Shown: positions 1-7,470, counted from the stretch's first letter. The stretch is DNA of 15,129 bases from an uncultured Clostridia bacterium (GCA_944376035.1 CALWBJ010000055.1:1-15129), one strand, 5' to 3'. Notes: a model not told the origin generated them from the sequence alone. A program made the numbers and translations.

Positions 1-256
1 AATAACTATTAATTTTATTGTTTAAATATTTTAAAATTCTTAGGGTTTTTTAGATAACTGAGTAAATTTTTTAACTTAATTTAAGGTAAATATACTAAAA
101 ATCTATAGGACTGTAATTTTTACTCAATTCTCTTATAAACAGTGTGCTTTCTGATTATCTTAAAATAAACATACTTATGAAATGAAAATAATGGTTTTGA
201 GGGGTATTGGCAGTTGAGTTTTTATATTAAACGATTTTATATAAAGGAGTATTTTT

Positions 257-1192
257 TTAATTATTATTAAATAATTCTACGATATATTTATATAAGCTTT
301 TTTCTTTTTTGCTTATACATTCTACGTTAGTATAAAGATTTTTGCTATCAATATTATATACGGAATCATTTATTATTTCGTAAAAGAAGTTAGTTTCGGT
401 ATTATAATAAAACGTTAATTTATATCCTTCGTCATAAGACACCGGGTCAGTATTTTTTTTAAGCAGCATTTGAAAGTTGTATTCATAAAAGTTATTTTCC
501 GGTGTTAAATCTTCCTTAAATAAACCGCTGCCATAATCATAAGTATACTGTTCGTTCAGGTTTTCTAAAAATTTATAAACTAACTCTTCACCTTCAAATA
601 TTTTTGTTTGTTCGCCAAACGAAATTTTATAAACATGTGGAGGATGGTCCGTATAATTTTCCTGATCATATATTACTTGTTTAAAAACATTATATATTTG
701 ATTTTCAGTTCCTGAAATTTTTTCACAATAATCATCTATTTTTTTATCAGAAAAATGAAGTGTTTCAATCTCGTTTTTGAGTTCGAGTTCATACCACGCG
801 CCGTCAAAAGCATATACGTGCGAAGAGCCCTTATATGTAACACCGTTTTCTAAATAAACAACAACTTCGTTATTATCATATTTATCTGAGCCGCATCCGA
901 TATTGTCTTTGTAAGTGTAAGTTCCTTTTATAGTTTCACCGTTTTTATTATATTCGACTTTTCCGTTCTTAAAAACTATTGTTGCATATTCACTATTAAC
1001 GTATTCCTGATTGTAGATACTCCCACTTCCGTATGTTTGTCCGTCAATAGTGAAATTTTCCAAATACCATAAATCTAATTGATTTGGGTCCATATTACAG
1101 GAACATAAAAAGATACTTGCCATTGAAATTAAAATCGTAACAAGTAAAAAACTTATAATTCTTATCACTTTCTTTTTATATTTTTTCTCCAT
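257..1192 (-). CDS. Lipoprotein of unknown function, beta-rich
   Basis: I do not recognise the family. The start chosen is the ATG at 1192 (311 residues) because a GGGTGG ribosome-binding sequence lies just upstream; a longer reading to 1243 runs through the promoter. The N-terminus is a lipoprotein signal: six lysines in residues 3-8 with an arginine at 11, a hydrophobic stretch at about 12-30, then a lipobox LCSC with the lipidated cysteine at residue 32. The protein is therefore probably anchored to the outer face of the membrane. Residues about 40-130 alternate short strands and turns (IVFKNGKVEYN, then GTYTYKDN), which resembles a lipocalin-like small beta-barrel, but that is impression only. 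The gene is clearly more AT-rich than the metabolic genes later in the window. No partner gene is adjacent. Confidence 0.75.
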   Translation of the reverse strand: MEKKYKKKVIRIISFLLVTILISMASIFLCSCNMDPNQLDLWYLENFTIDGQTYGSGSIYNQEYVNSEYATIVFKNGKVEYNKNGETIKGTYTYKDNIGCGSDKYDNNEVVVYLENGVTYKGSSHVYAFDGAWYELELKNEIETLHFSDKKIDDYCEKISGTENQIYNVFKQVIYDQENYTDHPPHVYKISFGEQTKIFEGEELVYKFLENLNEQYTYDYGSGLFKEDLTPENNFYEYNFQMLLKKNTDPVSYDEGYKLTFYYNTETNFFYEIINDSVYNIDSKNLYTNVECISKKEKSLYKYIVELFNNN

Positions 1193-1214
1193 AATTTTTC
1201 CACCCTTTTTTATA

Positions 1215-1243
1215 ATTATAACAAAGCAATATGAAAATTTCAA
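1215..1243 (-). promoter_or_regulatory. Sigma-A-type promoter of the lipoprotein gene
   Basis: Reading the minus strand, TTGAAA (1243 to 1238), a 17-base spacer and TATAAT (1220 to 1215) precede the lipoprotein start at 1192. Transcription would begin near 1208, leaving a leader of about 16 bases that holds the GGGTGG ribosome binding site. Confidence 0.65.
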
Positions 1244-1436
1244 TAAGTTCTAAAAAATAAGAGTAAAAATAATTTAATCACGAACTTTAGATTTAGATTT
1301 TAAACATATCGGTAAGTATTTGTTTTAACATTTAAAAAGTAAAAAATATAGTTGTCGATTATATAAGTCAATTTGTTAGTTTCCTTACATACATAACCAT
1401 TTTAACTTTTTTGCATGTATAGTCATTTTTATTATT

Positions 1437-1553
1437 ATGAAGTTCGTTCTGAAAAATATTACAAAATCAGAAACAGTCTGGTTTTCGGTACTTATTGTTT
1501 TAAGTGCCGTGTGCATGATTTTAAGTATAATAAGAATAGCGAGATACTTATAA
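1437..1553 (+). CDS. Possible 38-residue single-pass membrane peptide
   Basis: An ATG-initiated reading frame of 38 codons ends in TAA at 1551. The predicted product has a polar, basic N-terminus (MKFVLKNITKSE), a hydrophobic run at about residues 14-32 and a basic tail (RIARYL), which is a plausible single transmembrane helix. Base composition rises here (for example GCC GTG TGC) compared with the surrounding DNA, which hints at coding or formerly coding sequence. Against it, no ribosome binding site is visible before the ATG and no promoter is obvious. It could be a remnant of a larger gene. The next terminator-like hairpin downstream is at 1724-1761. Confidence 0.3.
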   Translation: MKFVLKNITKSETVWFSVLIVLSAVCMILSIIRIARYL

Positions 1554-1592
1554 AAATTTCATAAATCCGAAAGAATAAAATTTAAAACTATA

Positions 1593-1610
1593 TATGCAAT
1601 ATATTGCATA
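1593..1610. repeat. 18-bp perfect palindrome
   Basis: TATGCAATATATTGCATA reads the same on both strands. Its half-site, ATATGCAA/TTGCATAT, recurs in the arms of the hairpin at 1724-1761. It could be a protein-binding site or a decayed terminator. Confidence 0.5.
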
Positions 1611-1723
1611 AATTCAAAATTGAATAAATAGATATATATGTTAAATATAACTGAATATAATGTAGATTCCTATTTTTTTATTGGTTAGGCCGATTTTCTG
1701 TAATATTAAGAATATTAAAATTT

Positions 1724-1761
1724 AAAAATAGAATATGCAAAGAGTTGCATATTCTATTTTT
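1724..1761. terminator. Bidirectional terminator-like hairpin
   Basis: Two perfect 17-base arms (1724-1740 and 1745-1761) flank the tetraloop AGAG, and the stem runs into a T tract on either strand. On the plus strand it could end transcripts from the 1437-1553 region; on the minus strand it would block read-through from the MATE side. The stem is A/T-rich, so strength is uncertain. Confidence 0.55.
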
Positions 1762-1800
1762 TTATAAAGTATTCTTCTATTTGAGTAACTATTATTTGAT

Positions 1801-1835
1801 TAACTATTAGTTTTATGTTTAAATATATTTAAATT
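1801..1835 (+). repeat. Copy of a short dispersed repeat, other copy at 3-38
   Basis: TAACTATTA, one variable base, TTTTAT, an optional T, GTTTAAATAT, then a TTTAAA-centred tail occurs here and again at about 3-38. The copies differ by two substitutions and two single-base gaps over roughly 36 columns. They lie in the same orientation and bracket the whole lipoprotein block. Low complexity makes this suggestive only. Confidence 0.4.
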
Positions 1836-1859
1836 ATGTCAAACAGTATTGTTTGACAT
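1836..1859. promoter_or_regulatory. Inverted-repeat operator candidate on the MATE promoter
   Basis: Perfect 10-base arms, ATGTCAAACA (1836-1845) and TGTTTGACAT (1850-1859), are separated by GTAT. The right arm contains the -35 hexamer TTGACA at 1853-1858, so a dimeric repressor bound here would block RNA polymerase. The size and geometry fit MarR- or TetR-type drug-responsive regulators, which commonly control MATE pumps. No such regulator gene lies in this window. Confidence 0.6.
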
Positions 1860-1881
1860 TTTAATATGTATTTCTTATACT
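1853..1881 (+). promoter_or_regulatory. Strong sigma-A promoter of the MATE gene
   Basis: TTGACA (1853-1858), a 17-base spacer and TATACT (1876-1881) make a near-consensus promoter. The predicted transcription start is near 1888, giving a leader of about 37 bases before the TTG start at 1925. Confidence 0.75.
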
Positions 1882-1924
1882 GTAAAAGAACTTTTTATAA
1901 AACTTGTTGCAGGAGACTGATATT

Positions 1925-3310
1925 TTGGAAAATAAGTTCCTTGATGGCAAAATTTTACCTGTACTTACCGGTTTTGCTTTTCCGCTCATGTTGTCGTTAT
2001 TACTTCAAGCGTTATACGGTGCGGTTGATTTGATAGTTGTCGGACAGTTCGGGACAACGGCCAGCGTTTCGGCGGTAGCAACCGGAAGCCAACTTATGAT
2101 AGCGGTAACGGCAATCGTTACGGGACTCACAATGGGTGTAACCGTTCTTATAGGGCAGGCGGTTGGCGGGAATGACAATGAAAAAGCAGGAAAAGTTGTA
2201 GCAGGCATGATAAAACTTTTTTCCTTGGTCGCCGTAGCGCTTACGGCAGTACTGGTTGTATTTCCCGACTTTCTCGCACGTTTACTGAGTGCGCCGACTG
2301 AGGCTGTGAGTCAGACTGTAAGTTATATAAGAATTTGCGGCGCAGGTATGATATTTATAACCGCATATAATGCCATAAGCGGTATTTTCAGGGGTATCGG
2401 CAATTCAAAAACTCCTTTTTTGTTTGTCGCTATTGCGTGCGTAATTAATATTGTTCTTGATTTGCTTTTTGTGGCGGTTTTTAATATGGACGCTGCCGGC
2501 GCTGCGCTTGCAACCATTATCGCTCAGGCATGCAGTGTGGTTTTTTCTCTTTTATATTTGAGGAAAAAGAAATTGCCATTTTCGGCAAAGAAAACTGATT
2601 TTCACGAATGGGGTGCGGTGAAAAGCATACTTATTGTCGGTCTTCCCATAGCATTGCAGGATTTTTTGGTAAGCGTATCTTTTCTCATAATTACGGCTAT
2701 CGTAAACAATCTGGGACTTGTTCAATCTGCAAGTATAGGTATCGCGGAAAAACTTTTTGTTTTTTTGTCTTTGGTGCCTATGTCTTTTCTCTCTGCTCTT
2801 TCGGCGTTTGTTGCTCAAAATGTGGGAGCAGGGGAGTATAAGCGCGCAAAATCTGCCTTGATTCAGGCGTGCGCTGTTTCGTTTGTTTTCGGCGTAGGTA
2901 TGTTTTTTCTCACTTATTTCGGAGGACATATTCTTGCCAGGATTTTCTCCGCCGAGGATGATGTAATTGCCGCAACCGCTCTTTATTTCAAAAGTTGTTC
3001 TTATGAATACCTTATAATATCGGTATCTTTTTGCATGCTCGGCTATTTTAACGGACTGAAAAAAACCTTTTTCGTTATGTTTCAGGGGCTTTTCACCGCT
3101 TTTGCGGTAAGAATACCGCTTTCTTATCTTTTCAGTTCGTTTCAGGATACAAATATGTTCCTGATAGGAATTGCGGTTCCCGTTTCCGCCGCAGTAAGCC
3201 TTGTTATGTGCATTGTTTATTATCTTTTTATCAGAAAAAAATATCCTGCCGATAAAAATTCTTCTGACAATAATGCCGATAATATTTCATTCGCAGAGTC
3301 GGAACAATAA
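1925..3310 (+). CDS. MATE-family multidrug/metabolite efflux transporter
   Basis: The product is a 461-residue inner-membrane antiporter of the MATE family (MOP superfamily), expected to export cationic drugs or metabolites using a sodium or proton gradient. The start is set at TTG 1925 because AGGAGA (1911-1916) sits 8 bases upstream; the product then begins MENKFLDGKILPVLTGFA. Family signs are the LDGKI...P opening, the G-x-x-DLIVVGQF segment in helix 2, about twelve hydrophobic helices in two halves, and the second-half repeat ALSAFVAQNVGAGEYKRAK matching the first-half MGVTVLIGQAVGG. Length is normal for the family. The last 20 or so residues are polar and cytoplasmic. The strong promoter and operator-like palindrome suggest inducible expression. 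Substrate cannot be inferred. Confidence 0.93.
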   Translation: MENKFLDGKILPVLTGFAFPLMLSLLLQALYGAVDLIVVGQFGTTASVSAVATGSQLMIAVTAIVTGLTMGVTVLIGQAVGGNDNEKAGKVVAGMIKLFSLVAVALTAVLVVFPDFLARLLSAPTEAVSQTVSYIRICGAGMIFITAYNAISGIFRGIGNSKTPFLFVAIACVINIVLDLLFVAVFNMDAAGAALATIIAQACSVVFSLLYLRKKKLPFSAKKTDFHEWGAVKSILIVGLPIALQDFLVSVSFLIITAIVNNLGLVQSASIGIAEKLFVFLSLVPMSFLSALSAFVAQNVGAGEYKRAKSALIQACAVSFVFGVGMFFLTYFGGHILARIFSAEDDVIAATALYFKSCSYEYLIISVSFCMLGYFNGLKKTFFVMFQGLFTAFAVRIPLSYLFSSFQDTNMFLIGIAVPVSAAVSLVMCIVYYLFIRKKYPADKNSSDNNADNISFAESEQ

Positions 3311-3647
3311 CCCTGAAAAAAGTAGATTTTTTTCTTTAATCGAATGTTTTTATAAAAAAAATAATTTTAATTGTTTTTATCTTTTTTATTAAATGTCGTA
3401 AATTTTAGTTAAGAGAAATAAATCGTAAAAATATCAAAAGTGGTTAAATATGCTGTTAAAAATTTTATAAAAAATATATTATAAAATATATTATAATTTT
3501 TCGTGAAAAAATATAATTCGGCTTATATTGACTTAAATTATTTACACTGTTTATCATACGGTTACATTATTTTCAGTATCAGAACTTTTTTTAAGTACCT
3601 ATTATTAGCAACCTGTTGCATATTTATATTTTATAAAGGGGAGGATT
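3311..3647. other. Intergenic stretch before the NERD gene
   Basis: No gene is supported here. The stretch is A/T-rich and contains a perfect 12-bp tandem duplication (AAAATATATTAT, 3471-3494) and a likely promoter at 3528-3557. An open frame starting at a GTG around 3503 has no ribosome binding site and overlaps the real gene, so I do not call it. No clear terminator for the MATE gene is visible. Confidence 0.55.
3528..3557 (+). promoter_or_regulatory. Probable promoter of the NERD gene
   Basis: TTGACT (3528-3533), an 18-base spacer and TATCAT (3552-3557) precede the gene, leaving a leader of about 84 bases. The -10 box is imperfect. Confidence 0.4.
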
Positions 3648-4361
3648 ATGCCTTTTATTATAATCATCCCGATTATTTTGCTTATAGTTTTAGTTGTTTA
3701 CTTAAAACAACCGTCTGCGCGCGGTAAGCGTGGAGAAAATAAAGTAAGTTTTGTAATCGGCGATACCGTTGAAAATGAGCAGTACGTTATCAATAACCTC
3801 ACAATTTTGCACGAAGGCAAAAGTACTCAAATAGACCATATTGTTATAAATCCCCGTGGTATTTTTGTAATTGAAACAAAAAATTATTCCGGCGAAATTT
3901 ACGGTAGCGAAAATCAGCGTGAATGGACACAGATTTTGGCTAACGGCAACGTGAAAAATAAATTATTTAATCCGTTAAAACAAAATGCCGCTCATGTTTA
4001 TCATGTCAGGCGAATAGTCGGAAAAATGCCTGTTCATTCTTTGGTTGTCTTTGTTAAAAATAATACATCTCACATTTATGCAGACAATGTTATACCGCTG
4101 TCGGCTCTTAGCGGTGTTTTATCGTCCGGCGAAAATATCTTAACTGTTGGGCAGATGAAAAGGGCGTACAATTTGTTAGTGGCTAACAAAACGGAAATAT
4201 CAACAGCGGAACATATTGAAAATATACGAGCACAACAATGGAAAGTTGAGCACGGTATTTGTCCCAGGTGCGGTGGCAATCTCGTTTTGCGGAATGGAAA
4301 ATATGGAGAGTTTTGGGGTTGCTCAAATTATCCTGAGTGTAAGTTTACTAAAAAAGATTGA
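3648..4361 (+). CDS. Membrane-anchored NERD domain protein with zinc ribbon
   Basis: This 237-residue protein has three parts. Residues 3-18 are a hydrophobic helix that should anchor it in the membrane with the rest in the cytoplasm. Residues about 26-150 are a NERD (nuclease-related) domain: GKRGE at 26-30, IDH with D63, and IETK with E76 and K78 form the PD-(D/E)xK-like acid/acid/lysine pattern, followed by the conserved NPLKQN (108-113). Residues 205-233 are a topoisomerase-I-type zinc ribbon with C205, C208, C225 and C231 (CPRCGG ... WGCSNYPECKF). The start is fixed by GGGGAGG seven bases before the ATG. The family is presumed to act on nucleic acid, but few members have a demonstrated role, so the substrate and pathway are unknown. 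It appears monocistronic. Confidence 0.88.
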   Translation: MPFIIIIPIILLIVLVVYLKQPSARGKRGENKVSFVIGDTVENEQYVINNLTILHEGKSTQIDHIVINPRGIFVIETKNYSGEIYGSENQREWTQILANGNVKNKLFNPLKQNAAHVYHVRRIVGKMPVHSLVVFVKNNTSHIYADNVIPLSALSGVLSSGENILTVGQMKRAYNLLVANKTEISTAEHIENIRAQQWKVEHGICPRCGGNLVLRNGKYGEFWGCSNYPECKFTKKD

Positions 4362-4570
4362 AATATTTTTTAATGCTACTATCTTTTGATAAAAAAGTTA
4401 GAATTTTTCTATGCCAGAATAGTTGATAGAACTAAAATCGATGGAAAACATAGCGGGAATATGATATTATAAAATTATAAGTCATATAAGTCAAAAATTA
4501 TAATATATAACTATAAATTAAAAATTCTAAGTTTAATGATAGATGAAAATTGATAAGGGGAAGGTAATAT

Positions 4571-5083
4571 ATGGAAATACGACTTATTGAATGGTCGAAA
4601 GATAACCGTGAAAGCCCGGTAAAAATATGCAATGAGGTAGACAGAACGTATTTATCCGACGGACTTCCTTTTCCTTATAATCCGGAACATGCCGATGTAT
4701 TTATTGAAAATATTTCCGCGCGTCAGGATAAGAGTTTAATAAGCGCAATATCGGTTGACGGTGAAATAGCAGGCAGCATTTCCGTCGAGAGGAAAAAAAG
4801 GAATTTGCAATTGACGCAGACATGGGCTACTTTTTGCGCCCTGATATGTGCTAAAAAGGCATTATGACAAAAGCGGTCGAGAAAATCTGTAATCTTGCAT
4901 TTGAAAAGTTAAAAATAGAGCGTATTACGGACATTGTTTTCAGCCCCGATATTGCCTCCGAAAAAATTTTATTGAAAAACGGATTTTCGCTTGACGGAGT
5001 AATGAAAAATGGCGTTATAAAACGGAACATTATATGACTCGTGCATTTACGATAAACTAAAAGGATTTTTTAAAATTACATAA
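4571..5083 (+). pseudogene. GNAT-family N-acetyltransferase, multiply disrupted
   Basis: The parts add up to a GNAT acetyltransferase of about 170 residues that would transfer acetyl from acetyl-CoA to an amine (RimJ/RimL-like type). Frame one, from the ATG at 4571 (GGGGAAGG upstream), covers the first half up to GEIAGSISVERK. A one-base loss in the A tract at 4793-4799 moves the rest to another frame, where FAIDADMGYFLRPDMC continues correctly from 4804. That frame meets an in-frame TAA at 4852-4854, exactly at the acetyl-CoA-binding turn, and resumes with KGIMTKAVEKIC and SEKILLKNGF. A second shift in the A run at 5019-5022 (net two-base loss or one-base gain) moves the C-terminus LYDSCIYDKLKGFF to the original frame, which ends at TAA 5081-5083. 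Three independent lesions mean no active enzyme. Confidence 0.85.
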
Positions 5084-5178
5084 TTACATATTTTTTTCAA
5101 TTTAACTTTTCGCATAAATTGGTTTTAATACTGTAAAATCAATTAAAACAAACGTTGATTTTTATTTAAATAAACTTA

Positions 5179-5200
5179 AAGCCCCGAAAATTCGGGGCTT
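5179..5200 (-). terminator. Terminator of the small lipoprotein gene
   Basis: AAGCCCCGAA (5179-5188) pairs with TTCGGGGCTT (5191-5200), a G/C-rich hairpin just past the lipoprotein stop codon at 5204. On the minus strand it is followed by an interrupted T-rich run. It may also stop read-through from the GNAT pseudogene side. Confidence 0.75.
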
Positions 5201-5203
5201 AAT

Positions 5204-5740
5204 TTATGCCGTAAAATATGTTATCTGATAAGAAAGCGGTTTTACTCTGATTGTATCGCCGTCATAATTTATTTCAAGGCTTTCGTCATTTAAAAACTTT
5301 ATTTTTACATATGTAACGGATAAGTCTGCAATTTTTTGTTTAAAGTATTCATCATTTTCATATCCTTTTGAATAAACATATTCATTTAGGTGTTTTTTAT
5401 ATGCTTCAATATTCTTTTTGTCCGCTGAGAGAGGAATTTTGTAAGGCAAGTCGGAAATATGAAAATACGACTTATCGTATTCTTCTTTTGTTATTTCTAT
5501 AAGAGTTTCATCGAGCATAAAAGAAAAAAATGTTGTAAAGGTATACTGTGAAGAATTACTGTCCGTTGTACTACCGTTATAGTCTCCGTAGCCGTCGTTC
5601 GCGTTTAGAAAATAGGTAATTTCCTGTACTTCCATCCATTCGGAACCTTGTATGTATCCGTCGGATGCGGTATTATCCGAACAACCTGCAAAAGCTAAAG
5701 CAAACACCAAAACCGATAAAAAAACAATTAACCTTTTCAT
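5204..5740 (-). CDS. Small lipoprotein of unknown function
   Basis: This is a 178-residue secreted lipoprotein that I cannot assign to a family. The signal peptide is clean: MKR, a hydrophobic core and the lipobox AFAGC with the lipidated cysteine at residue 20. The mature part is acidic and polar, with aromatic-rich segments (EITYFLNAND, TFTTFFSFML) and a C-terminal region of probable beta strands (YVKIKFLNDESLEINYDGD). The upstream ribosome site (GTGGTG) is weak. It lies 116 bases downstream of the flippase gene on the same strand but has its own promoter, so it is probably not obligately co-transcribed. It shows no convincing similarity to the other lipoprotein at 257-1192. Confidence 0.78.
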   Translation of the reverse strand: MKRLIVFLSVLVFALAFAGCSDNTASDGYIQGSEWMEVQEITYFLNANDGYGDYNGSTTDSNSSQYTFTTFFSFMLDETLIEITKEEYDKSYFHISDLPYKIPLSADKKNIEAYKKHLNEYVYSKGYENDEYFKQKIADLSVTYVKIKFLNDESLEINYDGDTIRVKPLSYQITYFTA

Positions 5741-5768
5741 ACAAACACCACTTAATACTTTTTATAAT

Positions 5769-5797
5769 ATTATAATACCAAGCGATAAATGAGTCAG
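5769..5797 (-). promoter_or_regulatory. Promoter of the small lipoprotein gene
   Basis: On the minus strand, CTGACT (5797 to 5792), 17 bases and TATAAT (5774 to 5769) lie just upstream. The predicted start near 5762 gives a leader of about 21 bases. Confidence 0.6.
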
Positions 5798-5856
5798 GAT
5801 TTAAAAAACAGGTTTTAAGTAAAAACAGATTTTTATAACGTAAAAATCAAACAGGT

Positions 5857-7404
5857 TTAAATATTGCTGTTTTTAGCGGGTTGTTTGGAGTCTTTTCTTC
5901 CGAAAGGAAGGGATTTTTTAATTTTATTGAAAAATCCCTCTACGCTCACAAGTCCGAATCCTACAAAAAGAGCGGCATTGAAAATAAGCATTATCGCGGT
6001 CAGAATGAAAAACGTCAGTACTGTTCCGAGTCGGGTGAGCAACATACTTTCAAGCATAAAGCCGAGAATAGCAGTCGGTACGGTAAACGCTGCCGAGGAT
6101 ATGAGAAACTTCAGATACTTAGGCTTTTCTTTACATTTTTTGTTAAGAAGAATAAGATTTAAAATTGTTGTCAGTCCGAATACGAAAGTAAATCCTACAA
6201 GCAGCGCGTAAACGCCTATAACAAAGGGAAGAACCCATATACTTATAAGCATGAAAACCGAACTGATTATGAAATAAACAAGCGTTCGTTTTTCAAGACC
6301 TATAGAATTAAGCATACTTGTGGAAAGGTTAGATATGCTCATGAAAAGCATCAGGAATGCCGAGGCTGAAAGGTACTTTCCGCATTCGTAACTGTCGAAC
6401 ACGATCACGCCTATTTCTTCTCCGCAAACCATAAATACTGGAATAAACAAACATGATATAAACGTCGTGAATTTTATTGCTTTTTCAATATCTCTTTTCA
6501 GATAATAATGTTTCTTTTTATAAAAGTTTTCGGCAATTTCGGGAATGAGAACGAGAGTAAACGAGCCGATAGGAGTAGTGGGTATGAATAGAAGCGGAAT
6601 TGCCTGCCCTACAGCCGCTCCGAAAGCGCTCATAGCCTGATTGGAGGAAAATCCCGCCGCTATAAGCCGCATGGGCAGAATAATCGAAACCAGAGATATT
6701 ACCATTGAGTTTGCCGTGCGCATGGCGGTTACGGGCAGGGCGGAGGCGAGTAAGGGACGGAATTCGGATACGGGGTTTCTCAGTTTGTTTTTCTTTATGA
6801 AAAATACTGCCGTCGCGAGTGTAAAAGAAAATATGTAACTTGCAAGTACCGCTATGCTTGCCCGCATGGCGCCGTCATATATGTCGGTCGCTCTGTTGAT
6901 AAGGAAAATTCCGACTACTATCATGCACACTTCTTCGAGAAGTTCGATTATACTGTAAGGAAGAAAATCTTTGTTGCCCCAGAAAACGCCCCTAAGTACC
7001 GCATAGACCGATGTAAAAATAAGGCCCGGAAGAATGATCATAAACACGTTCATGCACCGTTCGTCGGCAAAAAGAAAGGAAAACTTATTTCCCGCGAAAA
7101 AGAAAATAAGACATACGGGAATAGCGACGGCAAGCGTAAAACATAGCCCCGCGGTTATTACTTTAAAAACACGGTCGGTACGGTTTTCGGCTTTATATTT
7201 TGTCATCAGCCTTGAAACGGTTATCGGCGTTCCCGAACAGATTATGGTGTACAAAAGTCCGAAAACAGAAAGAGCAACCTGGTAAATCCCGATACCTTCC
7301 GAACCAATCGTGCGGGAAATAAATATTCTGTAAAGAAAACCTAAAAATTTTTCGCTGACGGAAAATATAGTTACTACCGCCACCGTTTTAAAAAATGTTC
7401 TCAA
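5857..7404 (-). CDS. SpoVB/MurJ-like lipid-linked oligosaccharide flippase
   Basis: The product is a 515-residue polytopic membrane protein of the polysaccharide-transport branch of the MOP superfamily, the group that includes SpoVB, Wzx and MurJ and moves lipid-linked sugars or peptidoglycan precursor across the membrane. The N-terminus shows the family signature: a first helix followed by KFLGFLYRIFISRTIGSEGI, then GIYQVALSVFGLL and SGTPITVSRLM. About fourteen hydrophobic helices follow, ending in a basic tail. I set the start at TTG 7404 because AAGGAG sits 6 bases upstream; a longer reading to TTG 7422 would swallow that site. SpoVB itself is needed for spore cortex synthesis in Bacillus, but homologues are also used in vegetative envelope synthesis, and a spore role is not shown here. 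The divergent LysM gene supports an envelope role. Confidence 0.87.
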   Translation of the reverse strand: MRTFFKTVAVVTIFSVSEKFLGFLYRIFISRTIGSEGIGIYQVALSVFGLLYTIICSGTPITVSRLMTKYKAENRTDRVFKVITAGLCFTLAVAIPVCLIFFFAGNKFSFLFADERCMNVFMIILPGLIFTSVYAVLRGVFWGNKDFLPYSIIELLEEVCMIVVGIFLINRATDIYDGAMRASIAVLASYIFSFTLATAVFFIKKNKLRNPVSEFRPLLASALPVTAMRTANSMVISLVSIILPMRLIAAGFSSNQAMSAFGAAVGQAIPLLFIPTTPIGSFTLVLIPEIAENFYKKKHYYLKRDIEKAIKFTTFISCLFIPVFMVCGEEIGVIVFDSYECGKYLSASAFLMLFMSISNLSTSMLNSIGLEKRTLVYFIISSVFMLISIWVLPFVIGVYALLVGFTFVFGLTTILNLILLNKKCKEKPKYLKFLISSAAFTVPTAILGFMLESMLLTRLGTVLTFFILTAIMLIFNAALFVGFGLVSVEGFFNKIKKSLPFGRKDSKQPAKNSNI

Positions 7405-7464
7405 AGTCCGCTCCTTATTCAAGTTATCTTGTCTTTTAGTATTCTATTCGCATTGAGCGGCAAA

Positions 7465-7470
7465 TATAAT
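7465..7470 (+). promoter_or_regulatory. -10 box immediately before the LysM gene
   Basis: A consensus TATAAT ends only 6 bases before the LysM ATG, so the expected transcription start falls at or next to that ATG. The -35 region is poor (TTCTAT at 7442-7447). If used, this promoter would make a leaderless or nearly leaderless message. Confidence 0.4.

Larger units (their letters stand above)
1244..1835. other. Long AT-rich intergenic stretch with palindromes
   Basis: This gap between the divergent lipoprotein and MATE genes contains no conventional gene. It holds a possible 38-codon membrane peptide (1437-1553), an 18-bp palindrome (1593-1610), a 17-bp-arm hairpin (1724-1761) and one copy of a short dispersed repeat (starting at 1801). 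The rest is featureless A/T-rich sequence. Confidence 0.6.

Noticed and set aside
240..256. Ribosome-site-like AAAGGAG with no gene after it
   Set aside because: No start codon or open frame follows on the plus strand; by itself it is expected by chance in A-rich DNA.
2552..2929. Minus-strand 125-codon frame inside the MATE gene
   Set aside because: It is highly basic and low in complexity, and antisense to conserved transmembrane coding sequence.
3471..3494. Tandem AAAATATATTAT duplication as a possible CRISPR or iteron
   Set aside because: There are only two adjacent copies without spacers, in simple A/T sequence; slippage is enough to explain it.
3503..3727. Plus-strand 74-codon frame before the NERD gene
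   Set aside because: It starts at a GTG without a ribosome site, crosses the probable NERD promoter and overlaps the well-supported gene in another frame.
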